From positions 1 to 45,537 of IMG/VR virus record IMGVR_UViG_3300048591_000441: a stretch of 45,537 nt of DNA. The stretch is one strand, 5' to 3'. Positions 1 to 6,911 of the stretch are shown here, one piece after another. This DNA comes from a virus. Made by a program: the position numbers and the translations under genes. Every line of letters begins with the position of its first letter. The stretch's first letter is position 1. The notes beneath the pieces were generated by a model. It was not told the origin of the DNA, did no database searches, and was given only the letters and a program-made list of their open reading frames with translations.

Positions 1-105
1 CGCACGAGGTCGGGATGTATGAGGTTTGCTGGATCATTTTTGCCTGCCCAGAATGATGGCCCGCCAAAAGCAACGACCCCTTGATAATACAACCAGGCCA
101 GGGCT
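1..105. repeat. Left copy of 105-bp terminal direct repeat
   Basis: Bases 1-105 are identical to 45433-45537. An open reading frame on the minus strand continues across the join, so the two ends are contiguous in a circular map or the molecule is terminally redundant. A short assembly overlap and a real short terminal repeat cannot be told apart from sequence alone. Confidence 0.97.
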
Positions 106-368
106 GACCTCAACTTCTTGAGCCAGCTCTGTTTGGTTCCCGCCTCGATCAGGCGCAGCATGTTGTTGAGAAAGACATGGTCAGCGATTGCCTTGTAATC
201 AAGGCCGGCATCGGCTGGATAGGTATACATGAAGTCGTGAATGCAACAGGCAGGCTTGATGTCGAGGCCGAGCAGGGAATCGGGAACAAGATCCCGATGC
301 CAGCCTGGGCGTCCACACTCACAACCTCTTGCTTCCGCGTACCCGTCAGGAGCCCAAAGTTCCGGCAT
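1..368 (-). CDS. Phospholipase A2-like phage protein (crosses the genome join)
   Basis: Reading from ATG at 366-368 on the minus strand, the frame stays open through base 1 and continues at 45432 to a TGA at 45396-45398, giving 134 residues. Residues 41-48 read CCIHDFMY, with a His44-Asp45 pair, followed by an Asp63-containing helix (ADHVFLNN). This resembles the Cys-Cys-x-x-His-Asp catalytic helix of phospholipase A2 and a phage family that shares it. A second Cys pair (C16, C18) lies near the N-terminus. The start follows a GGTGGGG ribosome site. If active it would hydrolyse phospholipids and could assist lysis or envelope passage. That is inference, because phage members of this family are mostly uncharacterised. 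It is convergent with the dehydrogenase gene and their 3' ends overlap. Confidence 0.65.
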   Translation of the reverse strand, partial: MPELWAPDGYAEARGCECGRPGWHRDLVPDSLLGLDIKPACCIHDFMYTYPADAGLDYKAIADHVFLNNMLRLIEAGTKQSWLKKLRSALAWLYYQGVVAFGGPSFWAGKNDPANLIHPDLV

Positions 369-392
369 GTTCGCCCCACCGTTATAAGTTCA

Positions 393-1217
393 TCATCGGA
401 GTCTTGTCAGTCTCGAAAAATCCAGGCGTGAGATCTGCAAAGCGAGAAGGTGTGCAAAGAACAACTGCGCCATTATGTTTAACCAAAGTATTCTGGTCCT
501 GACATCAGCCGCGGTCGATCCCGTGATGCGATCTCCCCAGGAAGCGTCAAGGCGCTGACGCTCGGCCTCGATCCGCTTCATATAGTCATCGGCCATCGAG
601 TTGGCCTTGAGTCGATCGGAGACCCTGCTTTCGGGGATTGAGGAAAGCAGGGCTGATGTCTGCTCGTATCGTTGCTGAAGTCGGGCCAGCTCCGGGCTGG
701 ATCCTTCGGCTGAGGTTCTGGCCGATACGTCCATGGTGTTGAAGACGTGGGCTAGCAGAAAGCCGATGATTAGAACCCTGGCAACATTGAGCAGAACAGA
801 TTTGGTCCTGGCCACTGTGACCCCAATCAAAGTCAGTTCCAGGATGGTCGCAAGCACCAGCCCTTCGCGCCCATCCCCATAGAGACTTTTCTGCGCGGCG
901 ATCTGGTAGATGGTTATTATGCAGAGCATTATGGCACAAAGCGCAGGGAAAATGAAAGGCCGCCAGAATTCAAACGACTCAGGCTCGGGCTCCTGTGATC
1001 GACGCGATGCCATGTCAATGACGTTCGATGATGGGGGCATAAGTGGCTCCAATGCGGCGCGTGTCGCGGTCATGTCATCCATGCCTTTCTCGCGCTTGTT
1101 CTTGTTTCGTCTCGCTCGGAAACGATCCCACTCCAGGCCGCCCTGTTTCTCAAGTGCGTCAAGAGTTTGTTGCTCTTCGGCTGTCAGCGTCAACGATGCT
1201 TGCTCGATTTTACTCAT
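393..1217 (-). CDS. Membrane protein with four predicted transmembrane segments
   Basis: The product is 274 residues. I chose ATG 1217 rather than a longer upstream start because AAGGAGAT lies just before it. The N-terminal part is charged and soluble, with a lysine/arginine-rich stretch. Three hydrophobic segments follow in the middle (roughly residues 87-110, 120-138 and 147-166). Next comes a hydrophilic, coiled-coil-like region rich in Glu, Arg and Leu, and then a last hydrophobic segment near the C-terminus. No family was recognised. Position beside the phospholipase-like gene makes an envelope or lysis role possible, but nothing in the sequence proves it. Confidence 0.7.
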   Translation of the reverse strand: MSKIEQASLTLTAEEQQTLDALEKQGGLEWDRFRARRNKNKREKGMDDMTATRAALEPLMPPSSNVIDMASRRSQEPEPESFEFWRPFIFPALCAIMLCIITIYQIAAQKSLYGDGREGLVLATILELTLIGVTVARTKSVLLNVARVLIIGFLLAHVFNTMDVSARTSAEGSSPELARLQQRYEQTSALLSSIPESRVSDRLKANSMADDYMKRIEAERQRLDASWGDRITGSTAADVRTRILWLNIMAQLFFAHLLALQISRLDFSRLTRLR

Positions 1218-1322
1218 GTGCGGTATCTCCTTTCGAGCAATGGAGATAGCCCGGAACGGGGGTTTCGCTCTAGCGGAATCCTCGCCGCTCGCCGGATCAG
1301 TTATCGGAACCAACCGGAACGA

Positions 1323-1661
1323 CTAATATTTCGGGAGCCAGCCGGACTTCAGATGGATCTGGCCAGTCTCCGCGAGGAACCACGGCATGTTGCACGATGC
1401 ACATTTCATCTCGCCGCCAGGGTGAATCCCAGGACCATATAGATGTCTGGATCTGATGATCTGCCCTTGGTAAAGGTTCTCAACGAACGTGGCGATAGGT
1501 CGTCGGCAATACTGGTTGGGACAGACCACCTGAGCGCCTATTTCGATGAATGGCTTGTTGGCTTGGTCATGCGAGAACGTGCGCTTGATTGGCGACTTCG
1601 GCAGCTTTGGAAACAGCGCATTGATGCGTCTGACCTGCTCCTCGAAGGGGAGAAATTTCAT
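1323..1661 (-). CDS. Small zinc-ribbon protein of unknown function
   Basis: The product is 112 residues. ATG 1661 is preferred over an in-frame ATG at 1688 because a GGAG element precedes it and because it overlaps the upstream stop codon in a TGA/ATG arrangement (ATGA, 1658-1661). The C-terminal half contains two Cys clusters, CPNQYC and CASC, spaced about 40 residues apart, as expected for a structural zinc site. The N-terminus is basic and amphipathic. No named family was recognised. It is one of several phage zinc-ribbon microproteins in this operon. Confidence 0.65.
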   Translation of the reverse strand: MKFLPFEEQVRRINALFPKLPKSPIKRTFSHDQANKPFIEIGAQVVCPNQYCRRPIATFVENLYQGQIIRSRHLYGPGIHPGGEMKCASCNMPWFLAETGQIHLKSGWLPKY

Positions 1662-1870
1662 CGGAAGCACTCCAGGGCAAGACAGCATCCGGCTGCCACT
1701 GAGGCATAGAAAGTCGGCTCAGCAGCCTGCGATGCGAATAGTGAGATCATCGTTCCGTATATGGCAAAGCGCCCAAGTCTCTCCATGATCTTTGCCTTGA
1801 GCCGGCGCTTGCGATCGAATGAAGACGATTGGACCTTGGCGAACATGTTCATATACAGCGCGTCTGACAT
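1658..1870 (-). CDS. Small two-helix membrane protein (holin-like candidate)
   Basis: The product is 70 residues starting at ATG 1870, which has TGGGAG eight bases upstream. A longer in-frame start at 1885 lacks this. After a basic stretch (FDRKRRLKAK) there are two hydrophobic segments, around residues 35-48 and 52-66, separated by a short polar turn. Size and layout fit small holins or other inner-membrane phage proteins, but holins share no diagnostic sequence. The stop overlaps the next gene's start by four bases, so translation is probably coupled. Confidence 0.55.
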   Translation of the reverse strand: MSDALYMNMFAKVQSSSFDRKRRLKAKIMERLGRFAIYGTMISLFASQAAEPTFYASVAAGCCLALECFR

Positions 1871-1896
1871 CTCGAAAACTCCCACAAAGGGTTTAT

Positions 1897-1918
1897 AAAA
1901 ACGCGGGTCGATCCCGCG
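1897..1918 (-). terminator. Rho-independent terminator, minus strand
   Basis: Read on the minus strand there is a stem CGCGGG / CCCGCG (1902-1918) with a short loop, followed at once by TTTTTAT (1897-1901). It lies downstream of the 1967-2116 gene and upstream of the 1658-1870 gene. Confidence 0.65.
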
Positions 1919-1966
1919 CGTGCGTGCTTCGATGGGTGATGCTTCGATCTTTCGACCGTTATACCG

Positions 1967-2116
1967 CTAGGGGCGTATGAACGGCAAGACCTCCTTGACC
2001 AGATGAATGAATGATACGGCTGCTTGAGCGAGCCCTTGGGCTGTCAGAGCGAGAGCACAGGTGATGATGATTGCGCGGCGCAGCTTTCCAGGCGGCAGAT
2101 ACTTGAACGACGACAT
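1967..2116 (-). CDS. Very small single-pass membrane protein
   Basis: The product is 49 residues from ATG 2116, which follows a run of G residues that can serve as the ribosome site. A longer in-frame start at 2209 has no comparable signal. A basic N-terminus (PPGKLRR) leads into one long hydrophobic segment at about residues 15-38, so an N-in membrane anchor is likely. It is followed by a terminator. Function is unknown; small holin or spanin-like roles are possible but unsupported. Confidence 0.45.
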   Translation of the reverse strand: MSSFKYLPPGKLRRAIIITCALALTAQGLAQAAVSFIHLVKEVLPFIRP

Positions 2117-2205
2117 TGCAATCCCCCCCGTTGATTTTAGCATGGGGGATTGCTTTGGAGCGGGTCCCAGTGGTAGACAAACCGTGCTCGATTTTGCACG
2201 GAAGA

Positions 2206-2254
2206 GCACGTCGGGGGTGGCTTGAACAGCGTCAATGTCACCCCCGATCTGTGC
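2206..2254. repeat. Strong inverted repeat in a gene-free stretch
   Basis: TCGGGGGTG (2211-2219) and CACCCCCGA (2239-2247) are perfect inverted repeats around a 19-base centre. GCAC (2206-2209) and GTGC (2251-2254) extend the symmetry outward. The whole stretch 2117-2523 has no convincing gene. It also holds a smaller hairpin, CCGTGC / GCACGG (2182-2201), and the terminator at 2408-2437. The repeat could be an RNA hairpin or a dyad protein-binding site. Confidence 0.5.
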
Positions 2255-2407
2255 TTGAATGTTTCACATGGAACACTTTTCGGGCATTTGCTTTGTGGGA
2301 AAATCCATGAGGATTGTGGTAATCCCTTGGGTAATGCGCAGCCGGGGTCCTAGGGGCTGGGAATGCGAAGCTGCCCGGAGTCGACACACCCAGCCCTTGC
2401 GCAGGCG

Positions 2408-2437
2408 AAAAAAAAACCCGCTACATAACGCGCGGGT
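2408..2437 (-). terminator. Rho-independent terminator, minus strand
   Basis: On the minus strand a stem ACCCGC / GCGGGT (2416-2437, loop about ten bases) is followed by an unbroken run of eight or nine T residues. It lies about 85 bases beyond the stop of the 2524-2697 gene and would end the long operon that begins near 5901. Confidence 0.8.
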
Positions 2438-2523
2438 TCCCCTACCTTCGGTTGTCAATACCATCATCCGAGTCAAACGAGACACAGAGTCGGGTGTGCT
2501 TATATCAGCGGCAGGTCTTCATT

Positions 2524-2697
2524 TCAAGTCTCAGGGTTTTGCTTTGCGGCAGCCGCGGCCTGAAGCTTGTAGATTTCATCACCGACCAGCTTGAAGCATT
2601 TGCTGCAATATCTCATGTCTCCGATCCTGGCTGTGGCTTCAGTCTTGACTGGCCTGTGGCAGCAGGCGCAGTCTGTGAATTGATTAAGATCCAACAT
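2524..2697 (-). CDS. Zinc-ribbon microprotein
   Basis: The product is 57 residues, starting at ATG 2697, which has AGGAG seven bases upstream. It contains CACC and CSKC motifs about 20 residues apart, a classic treble-clef or zinc-ribbon spacing, followed by an alanine-rich C-terminal helix. Such proteins occur widely in phages, where roles range from host-enzyme inhibitors to structural proteins. No closer assignment is possible. It is ten bases downstream of the secreted-protein gene, so it is in the same operon, just ahead of the terminator. Confidence 0.75.
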   Translation of the reverse strand: MLDLNQFTDCACCHRPVKTEATARIGDMRYCSKCFKLVGDEIYKLQAAAAAKQNPET

Positions 2698-2706
2698 GTC
2701 TCGCTC

Positions 2707-3510
2707 CTAATAGTTCTCGGCATCCTCGCCGTCATATATTTTGCAGTTCTCACAGCTCGCATCCCATGAGCCGCCTGTCACGTCACCGCCTGGGAGAAAC
2801 ATGGGTCGATACCCTGCTCTTGTCGGAGTGTGCGGTGGCCTCTCGCCTGACTGGATCTCCCGCTGAAACTCAAGGGCGGCCTGTGTTTCCTGCCCGCCTG
2901 TGATCGCATCGAAGCAGGCTTGATCGGAGATGGCGCAAGCCTTGAGGATGCGATTGATCTCCGCGTCGATCTCGGCTTTCTTGTCTGTGACGAACTTCTG
3001 ACAGACGCCAAGGCCACCCGCGCAGAGAGCGATGAGCGTCTCCTTGAACTTCTTCATCTTCGCTGCCATGGCTCCACAGTAGGGACCCATTGCGGTATTG
3101 CAGGCAATGCCCACATATTCCCACTGGCTTTTCTGAGCCTCCAGCTTTGCGATCTGGTTGCTATAGGGATGATGTTCCTGAGCCTCGCGCCTTGTTGTTG
3201 CATAGTCCTGCTGGACCTCTTCGGCGATTGCGCGGTCCATATAGAAAAGGAACCTGCCCGTCTTCTTATCATGCACAGAGAAACCGCGATCATGGCTGCC
3301 ACCAACGGCTTGGCAGTAGGTCACAGCATCGAAACCCTGGCACATCTCTCTGGATGATTCGATAAGAAACTGGCCGCCGGCGAGAGTCCATGGCACCCGC
3401 TTGAGCGATTCAACGGGCGGTGGTTTCGGCTTGGATGCCAGCATATCATCGACCACTCCGATCGAAGGAGGCGGCGTCATGACGAGTAATGCGATAGCGA
3501 TGCTTTTCAC
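2707..3510 (-). CDS. Cysteine-rich exported protein of unknown function
   Basis: The product is 267 residues. The first 20 or so residues (MKSIAIALLVMTPPPSIGVV) look like a short signal peptide. The mature part has about twelve cysteines, some in near pairs (CNTAMGPYC, CENC), which suggests disulfides and a periplasmic or extracellular location. The middle is helical and charged. The C-terminal stretch is rich in Gly, Pro and acidic residues. No family was recognised. The gene starts four bases inside the end of its upstream neighbour, so the two are coupled. Its place next to small membrane proteins suggests an envelope job such as lysis, superinfection control or adhesion. Confidence 0.65.
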   Translation of the reverse strand: MKSIAIALLVMTPPPSIGVVDDMLASKPKPPPVESLKRVPWTLAGGQFLIESSREMCQGFDAVTYCQAVGGSHDRGFSVHDKKTGRFLFYMDRAIAEEVQQDYATTRREAQEHHPYSNQIAKLEAQKSQWEYVGIACNTAMGPYCGAMAAKMKKFKETLIALCAGGLGVCQKFVTDKKAEIDAEINRILKACAISDQACFDAITGGQETQAALEFQREIQSGERPPHTPTRAGYRPMFLPGGDVTGGSWDASCENCKIYDGEDAENY

Positions 3511-3851
3511 GTTTTGATCTCCCTTGCGATCAATCCTTGAGCCTTATCCTTGAACTCCTGGGTCAGGCGATAGTCGTTCTTGCCACTGTCGATGAAGTCC
3601 TGAAGCATGCCCGAGAGCAGGCGATTGCCAAGGGCTTCCATCTCCCATTGGTCGATGCTGAGATGGTTTGTTTCCTTGGCCGCCATCTTCTCAGAGAGAG
3701 CCTTGATGATCTCGAAGTCCTCTTTGTAGAACGGGAACTCGACGATTGGCACATCGCCGTTCTCCATCGTCTCGGGTTCTTCGGCATCAGTAAAAGGATC
3801 GACAACGAAGGGGATGCCAGTCACGCTGCACTTCTGAAGATTCACAGACAT
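3507..3851 (-). CDS. Hypothetical protein
   Basis: The product is 114 residues if translation begins at ATG 3851 (MSVNLQKC), just past the stop of the upstream membrane-protein gene. A longer in-frame start at 3980 would lie inside that gene and is less likely. The ribosome site is weak, so translational coupling is probable. The N-terminal third is acidic and Pro-rich. The rest is predicted helical with alternating charges. No motif or family was recognised. Confidence 0.6.
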   Translation of the reverse strand: MSVNLQKCSVTGIPFVVDPFTDAEEPETMENGDVPIVEFPFYKEDFEIIKALSEKMAAKETNHLSIDQWEMEALGNRLLSGMLQDFIDSGKNDYRLTQEFKDKAQGLIAREIKT

Positions 3852-3870
3852 GGCGTGCCAGCGAATCTCT

Positions 3871-4218
3871 CTAGTTTGCTGCACGTCCTGACTCCTTCCA
3901 CTCGCGCTTGAATTGCTCGATTGATTCAGCTCTCTGGCGCGGCATCTCGAAATAGTTGAGCCACGCGGCCCAGATGGCAATGCCGGCGACGATCAACACG
4001 AGCGATCCGATGGCCAGCGTCTCGGCTCTCATGGATCGAAAGGCGCGATCGAACATATCCGGTGGCAGGTCTGAGCGAGCGCGGACGAGCTGGCCCATGG
4101 TCACTGCGAAGAAAGGGAACCAGCCTGTGAAGCCAAAGTCTCTTATCCACTGCCATCCGGCGAACATGCCGACCGTTGAGATCATTGCAAAGAGGTACCA
4201 TATCCAGTGTGCTCTCAT
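3871..4218 (-). CDS. Membrane protein with two or three transmembrane segments
   Basis: The product is 115 residues. Hydrophobic segments lie near residues 6-24 and 71-90, with a weaker aromatic segment near 31-46. A basic, Arg-rich stretch lies between them, and a charged C-terminal helix (RQRAESIEQFKREWKES) may be cytoplasmic. The start overlaps the stop of the upstream zinc-ribbon gene by four bases. No family was recognised. It could be a lysis or membrane-remodelling protein, by context only. Confidence 0.65.
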   Translation of the reverse strand: MRAHWIWYLFAMISTVGMFAGWQWIRDFGFTGWFPFFAVTMGQLVRARSDLPPDMFDRAFRSMRAETLAIGSLVLIVAGIAIWAAWLNYFEMPRQRAESIEQFKREWKESGRAAN

Positions 4219-4373
4219 GCGTTTCGCTCCTCATCCATAACGTCATAGCAGGACCTGCAAAAGATCCGGCCATCTCCCCACTCCTTGAGGTTCTTGAGTT
4301 TGAAGGCTCGCATACAGCCATCGCATTCGACAGCGTAGTCCTTTCCTTCGCCTTGAGGCTGATCATTGATCAT
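4215..4373 (-). CDS. Zinc-ribbon microprotein
   Basis: The product is 52 residues. ATG 4373 is chosen because AAGGAG sits eight bases upstream and because it overlaps the upstream stop. Two longer in-frame starts have no such site. It contains CDGC and CRSC motifs separated by about 18 residues, a compact zinc ribbon, with an acidic tail. It is the second of two consecutive zinc-ribbon genes, coupled to both neighbours by four-base overlaps. Function is unknown. Confidence 0.75.
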   Translation of the reverse strand: MINDQPQGEGKDYAVECDGCMRAFKLKNLKEWGDGRIFCRSCYDVMDEERNA

Positions 4374-4570
4374 GTCTTGGTCTCCTTGAATGAAAGCCAT
4401 TTGTTCAGGCAATTCGATGAACAAAAATCCATTATGATTGGTTTCCTGTTTGTTCCTGTGTCCCATCTTCGCCAGCTCTCCGGGAACGGTTCCTTCTGTC
4501 TATCTCTGTCGCCAGTCATGCGTGCCCATTGAGTCTCCACCCCACAAAGATCGCATTTATATTTGATCAT
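4370..4570 (-). CDS. Small zinc-finger protein
   Basis: The product is 66 residues from ATG 4570, preceded by AAGGAAGAAG. It has CDLC near the N-terminus and CSSNC near residue 50, consistent with a single zinc site. The intervening loop is basic and Trp-containing. The layout (Cys pair, 40-residue loop, FCSxxC, then a helix) resembles small zinc-binding proteins in which the second pair caps a helix. Start and stop each overlap a neighbour by four bases. No specific function can be given. Confidence 0.7.
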   Translation of the reverse strand: MIKYKCDLCGVETQWARMTGDRDRQKEPFPESWRRWDTGTNRKPIIMDFCSSNCLNKWLSFKETKT

Positions 4571-5067
4571 GATGACTTCTTCCTTGGCTTGCAGAGGTTG
4601 AGAAGATGCGGCAGCCATGGCCCGTAAGAGCATTGGATGTGGTTCATCTCCAGAGCCTCGGGCAATGAATAGTAGTGCTTCTCCTGAATTCCCCAGGTCT
4701 TCTCAAACTCGTCGCGCTTCCATGTGATAAAATACTTTGTACCAAACAGCGTCGAAGAGTTGATCACGGTTCGCTTGCCTTTTTGTATCCACGCATGAGC
4801 GAAGGGCTTGCGATCCACAGGAGCGAGGCAGACACCATGCACGAGTTTATAGTCCATGGCTTTTGCAGCATCATGAATCGAGTTCTTGCCGAGGCCCTTG
4901 GCCTGATACCAAAGCCAATCGAGAGCATCATCGAAGCATTTGCCAGTTGGTCGGAGATCCTTAAAAGGGACCTCGCCGATTTTCACTAGATGCGGGTACC
5001 ATCGGTTGACGATGTTTCCAAACTCATCGTGGACGAGGACTTCCCTATTCTGATCGTTCGCGTTCAT
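4567..5067 (-). CDS. Putative papain-like cysteine hydrolase
   Basis: The product is 166 residues. Cys44 (in TGKCFDDALDW, at the start of a helix), His91 (in PFAHAWI) and Asn103 (in VINSS, on the following strand) are arranged in the order and spacing typical of papain-like or NlpC/P60-like hydrolases. No full family match is apparent. Possible roles are a peptidase, an amidase acting on peptidoglycan peptides, or a deamidase. The assignment rests only on the triad pattern. It overlaps the upstream gene by 23 bases and the downstream one by four. Confidence 0.5.
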   Translation of the reverse strand: MNANDQNREVLVHDEFGNIVNRWYPHLVKIGEVPFKDLRPTGKCFDDALDWLWYQAKGLGKNSIHDAAKAMDYKLVHGVCLAPVDRKPFAHAWIQKGKRTVINSSTLFGTKYFITWKRDEFEKTWGIQEKHYYSLPEALEMNHIQCSYGPWLPHLLNLCKPRKKSS

Positions 5068-5467
5068 GCTTCAACACTCCTTCGAGAAGAACCTGCATGT
5101 CGTGTATGGCGGCAATCAAGGTATTGAATTCGGTGGCCGTGATCAGTCCGTCGCCATGAGTGATCAGATCAGACTTGAAGTTCTGCATACTGGTCAGAAT
5201 CCTTTTCAAGCCGAAAAGGCTGGCCCGGTAGAAGATCTTGCACTTTGGGCAGTAGCTCTGATCAATGTCATGAGCATTATGAGTCACCGCTTTGCATCGC
5301 GGGCATTCAAAACTCGGGCGCATGTCGCCTCCTCGCTTTCGTCGGGGTTTTTTTCCTTCGATCTGCTGACAGCTTTTGCAGACAAGAAAAGATGAGTCAT
5401 CGGAAGCGGGAAGCTTGCCCATGAAGCTCCCGCAGACTGAACACCGTACCGGCTTCAGTGTTCCCAT
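5045..5467 (-). CDS. Protein with two zinc ribbons and a C-terminal helical domain
   Basis: The product is 140 residues. The first ribbon uses CSVC and CKSC (residues about 9-33). A basic linker follows (KKPRRKRGG), then a second ribbon with CPRC and CPKC, and a helical C-terminal half. An internal ATG at 5323 has a much better ribosome site (GAGGAGGCG) than the first ATG, so a shorter 92-residue product holding only the second ribbon is likely to be made as well, or instead. The first ATG comes directly after the upstream stop codon and would depend on coupling. Confidence 0.65.
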   Translation of the reverse strand: MGTLKPVRCSVCGSFMGKLPASDDSSFLVCKSCQQIEGKKPRRKRGGDMRPSFECPRCKAVTHNAHDIDQSYCPKCKIFYRASLFGLKRILTSMQNFKSDLITHGDGLITATEFNTLIAAIHDMQVLLEGVLKHERERSE

Positions 5468-5470
5468 GGC

Positions 5471-5713
5471 TTAGAGTTTCAGACAGGCGAGAAAGCCTTT
5501 TATGGTTCGGTGATAGCTCTTGAGGTTGCAATCATTCAAGGGGTCGTGCATGTCGGCCACGGATCGGCTGAGGGTCGAGACGCAGACGGCGTCATCGTCC
5601 TGCTGATACCAAGTGCCGATTGATGTCGGGGTATCGACCTGAAAGCGGTTGTCGATCTTTTCGATCTTGAGGCCGTGCTTGTTGAGGGTCCTTACCAGAC
5701 TGTTGTGTTTCAT
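5471..5713 (-). CDS. Hypothetical small protein
   Basis: The product is 80 residues with a basic N-terminus and a pattern of short beta strands (LKIEKIDNRFQVDT) followed by polar segments and a C-terminal helix. It resembles no family I can name. The ATG overlaps the upstream stop by four bases, and the stop lies just before the next gene, so it belongs to the same operon. The single-domain alpha/beta pattern would fit a small regulatory or inhibitor protein, but this is only a guess from composition. Confidence 0.6.
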   Translation of the reverse strand: MKHNSLVRTLNKHGLKIEKIDNRFQVDTPTSIGTWYQQDDDAVCVSTLSRSVADMHDPLNDCNLKSYHRTIKGFLACLKL

Positions 5714-5901
5714 GTTTCATTCTCCGAAAAAATTGATAAGCCTTCATATCTCATGATGATCATTCCATCAAGATCAAACACAGACGCGCGAAGGGGTTGC
5801 AGGTAATTCCCCCATGTGCGATCCTGCATCGTTTCTGTTTCAAAAGAAAAATTGATTTCGGCCCATGTCAATACTGGCATGGGCTGTATTCGTTCGATCA
5901 T
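5710..5901 (-). CDS. Hypothetical small protein, first gene of the minus-strand operon
   Basis: The product is 63 residues. It is the promoter-proximal gene of the operon that runs down to 2524. The ribosome site upstream of ATG 5901 is weak (purines but no clear AGGAG). The protein is predicted mainly beta with acidic patches, and no family was recognised. The four-base overlap with the following gene supports it being real. Confidence 0.5.
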   Translation of the reverse strand: MIERIQPMPVLTWAEINFSFETETMQDRTWGNYLQPLRASVFDLDGMIIMRYEGLSIFSENET

Positions 5902-6010
5902 GTTTGATCTAAAATTTCGATCATGTTGAACGCAGGAATGGAGGGAACCGTGTAGGACAGATCAGTCATGCCATTGGGGATTGATAAGAGGAAAGCCTTG
6001 GGGGGATTGA

Positions 6011-6057
6011 GGGCGGGGATGGAACCCATTTTTTACGTGGATTTTTTTTCCCCGCCC
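6011..6057. repeat. Nine-bp perfect inverted repeat with T-rich loop
   Basis: GGGCGGGGA (6011-6019) pairs with TCCCCGCCC (6049-6057). The 29-base interval is T-rich, including eight consecutive T. The flanks ATTGA and AAT nearly extend the symmetry. It may be a terminator-like hairpin, an origin-associated structure or a protein-binding dyad. Confidence 0.5.
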
Positions 6058-6534
6058 AATCATAGAGATCTGTGTCAATGTTCGGAATTGTCGTGTGTCG
6101 TTTCTCAGGCCACTCACGAAAATCCCAAGCAGACCTCGGGTATCGGGTTCTTATTATGACTCCAGAAGCGAGTCAAGTAAAGATCTTCGATGATCTCTCA
6201 GGACTCTCCCAAGTCCTCAAGATCAGGCCGGAATCAGCTTTGCGGATTTTCCCCCGACCTGAAAATCATACACCGAAAACATCTCAACATTGGCCGATGC
6301 GGAATCGGCTGCGGCGTTACCGGAAGTCGGGGAGATCTTGCTTGCCACAACTCCCCATAGGCATAGGCACTGGATCAGAATAGGGGATCACCATGAATCA
6401 AAGGAACCCCAGGCCATCTGGCCGAAGCGAGTCGAGGGACTTAAGTCTGCAAGGAGCATTGGGAACTGTGAGTGACCCCCACCAATGATACAGACCCCCT
6501 TGGCTTGGAATGATGGACAGAGACAGGGTGACAG

Positions 6535-6587
6535 GACCCCCGCAAGGGTCTTCGCTGATCAGGAATACCAGGGGATAGGCTCCCTGG
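6535..6587. repeat. Two adjacent hairpins in non-coding DNA
   Basis: GACCC / GGGTC (6535-6550, six-base loop) is followed 17 bases later by CCAGGGGA / TCCCTGG (6568-6587, one bulged G). Neither has a T run, so they are not typical terminators. They may be part of a structured RNA or an origin region. Confidence 0.35.
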
Positions 6588-6838
6588 CTGATTCCGGCTC
6601 TCACTTTCACAGAGGATTGAGCTGATCACCTGCATGATGCAAGACGAGGAACTGATGCGTCCTCAGATCAGCGTCAACCCCGTTCGATGTCCACAACATA
6701 GACCTGTTCTTCGGAGCAGTGACAGATAGCTGGGACGAGCTCACCCCTCAACTCTGTTATCCATCTCCCACCAGCCGGTAGCAGGCTGATGCAGGAGAAT
6801 TGGGGGGTCCATGCCCGGAGTCCGAGATGGATTGGGCA

Positions 6839-6869
6839 TTGAACAACATGACGGACCTAGGGTATAGAT
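6839..6869 (+). promoter_or_regulatory. Candidate sigma70-type promoter
   Basis: TTGAAC (6839-6844) lies 18 bases before TATAGAT (6863-6869), about 42 bases ahead of the first gene of the plus-strand operon at 6912. Both boxes are partial matches to the consensus. It is the best candidate in the 100 bases upstream. Confidence 0.4.
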
Positions 6870-6911
6870 AACGAAACCAAATTTTCAACGCGATCGGAAA
6901 GGACCCTGCCC

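Larger units (their letters stand above)
5902..6911. other. About 1 kb without a convincing gene, between divergent operons
   Basis: All short reading frames here lack ribosome sites, overlap one another and have unnatural composition. The stretch separates the minus-strand operon (start 5901) from the plus-strand operon (start 6912), so it must hold promoters for both. It also has a G/C-rich inverted repeat (6011-6057), a pair of hairpins (6535-6587), several G-runs and many GATC sites. It is the best candidate in the genome for a replication origin or a structured RNA. Confidence 0.55.

Noticed and set aside
149-379. Minus-strand frame of 76 residues at the left end
   Set aside because: It is a shadow of the phospholipase-like gene read in the next frame; it has no ribosome site and an unnatural Thr/Ser/Cys-rich composition.
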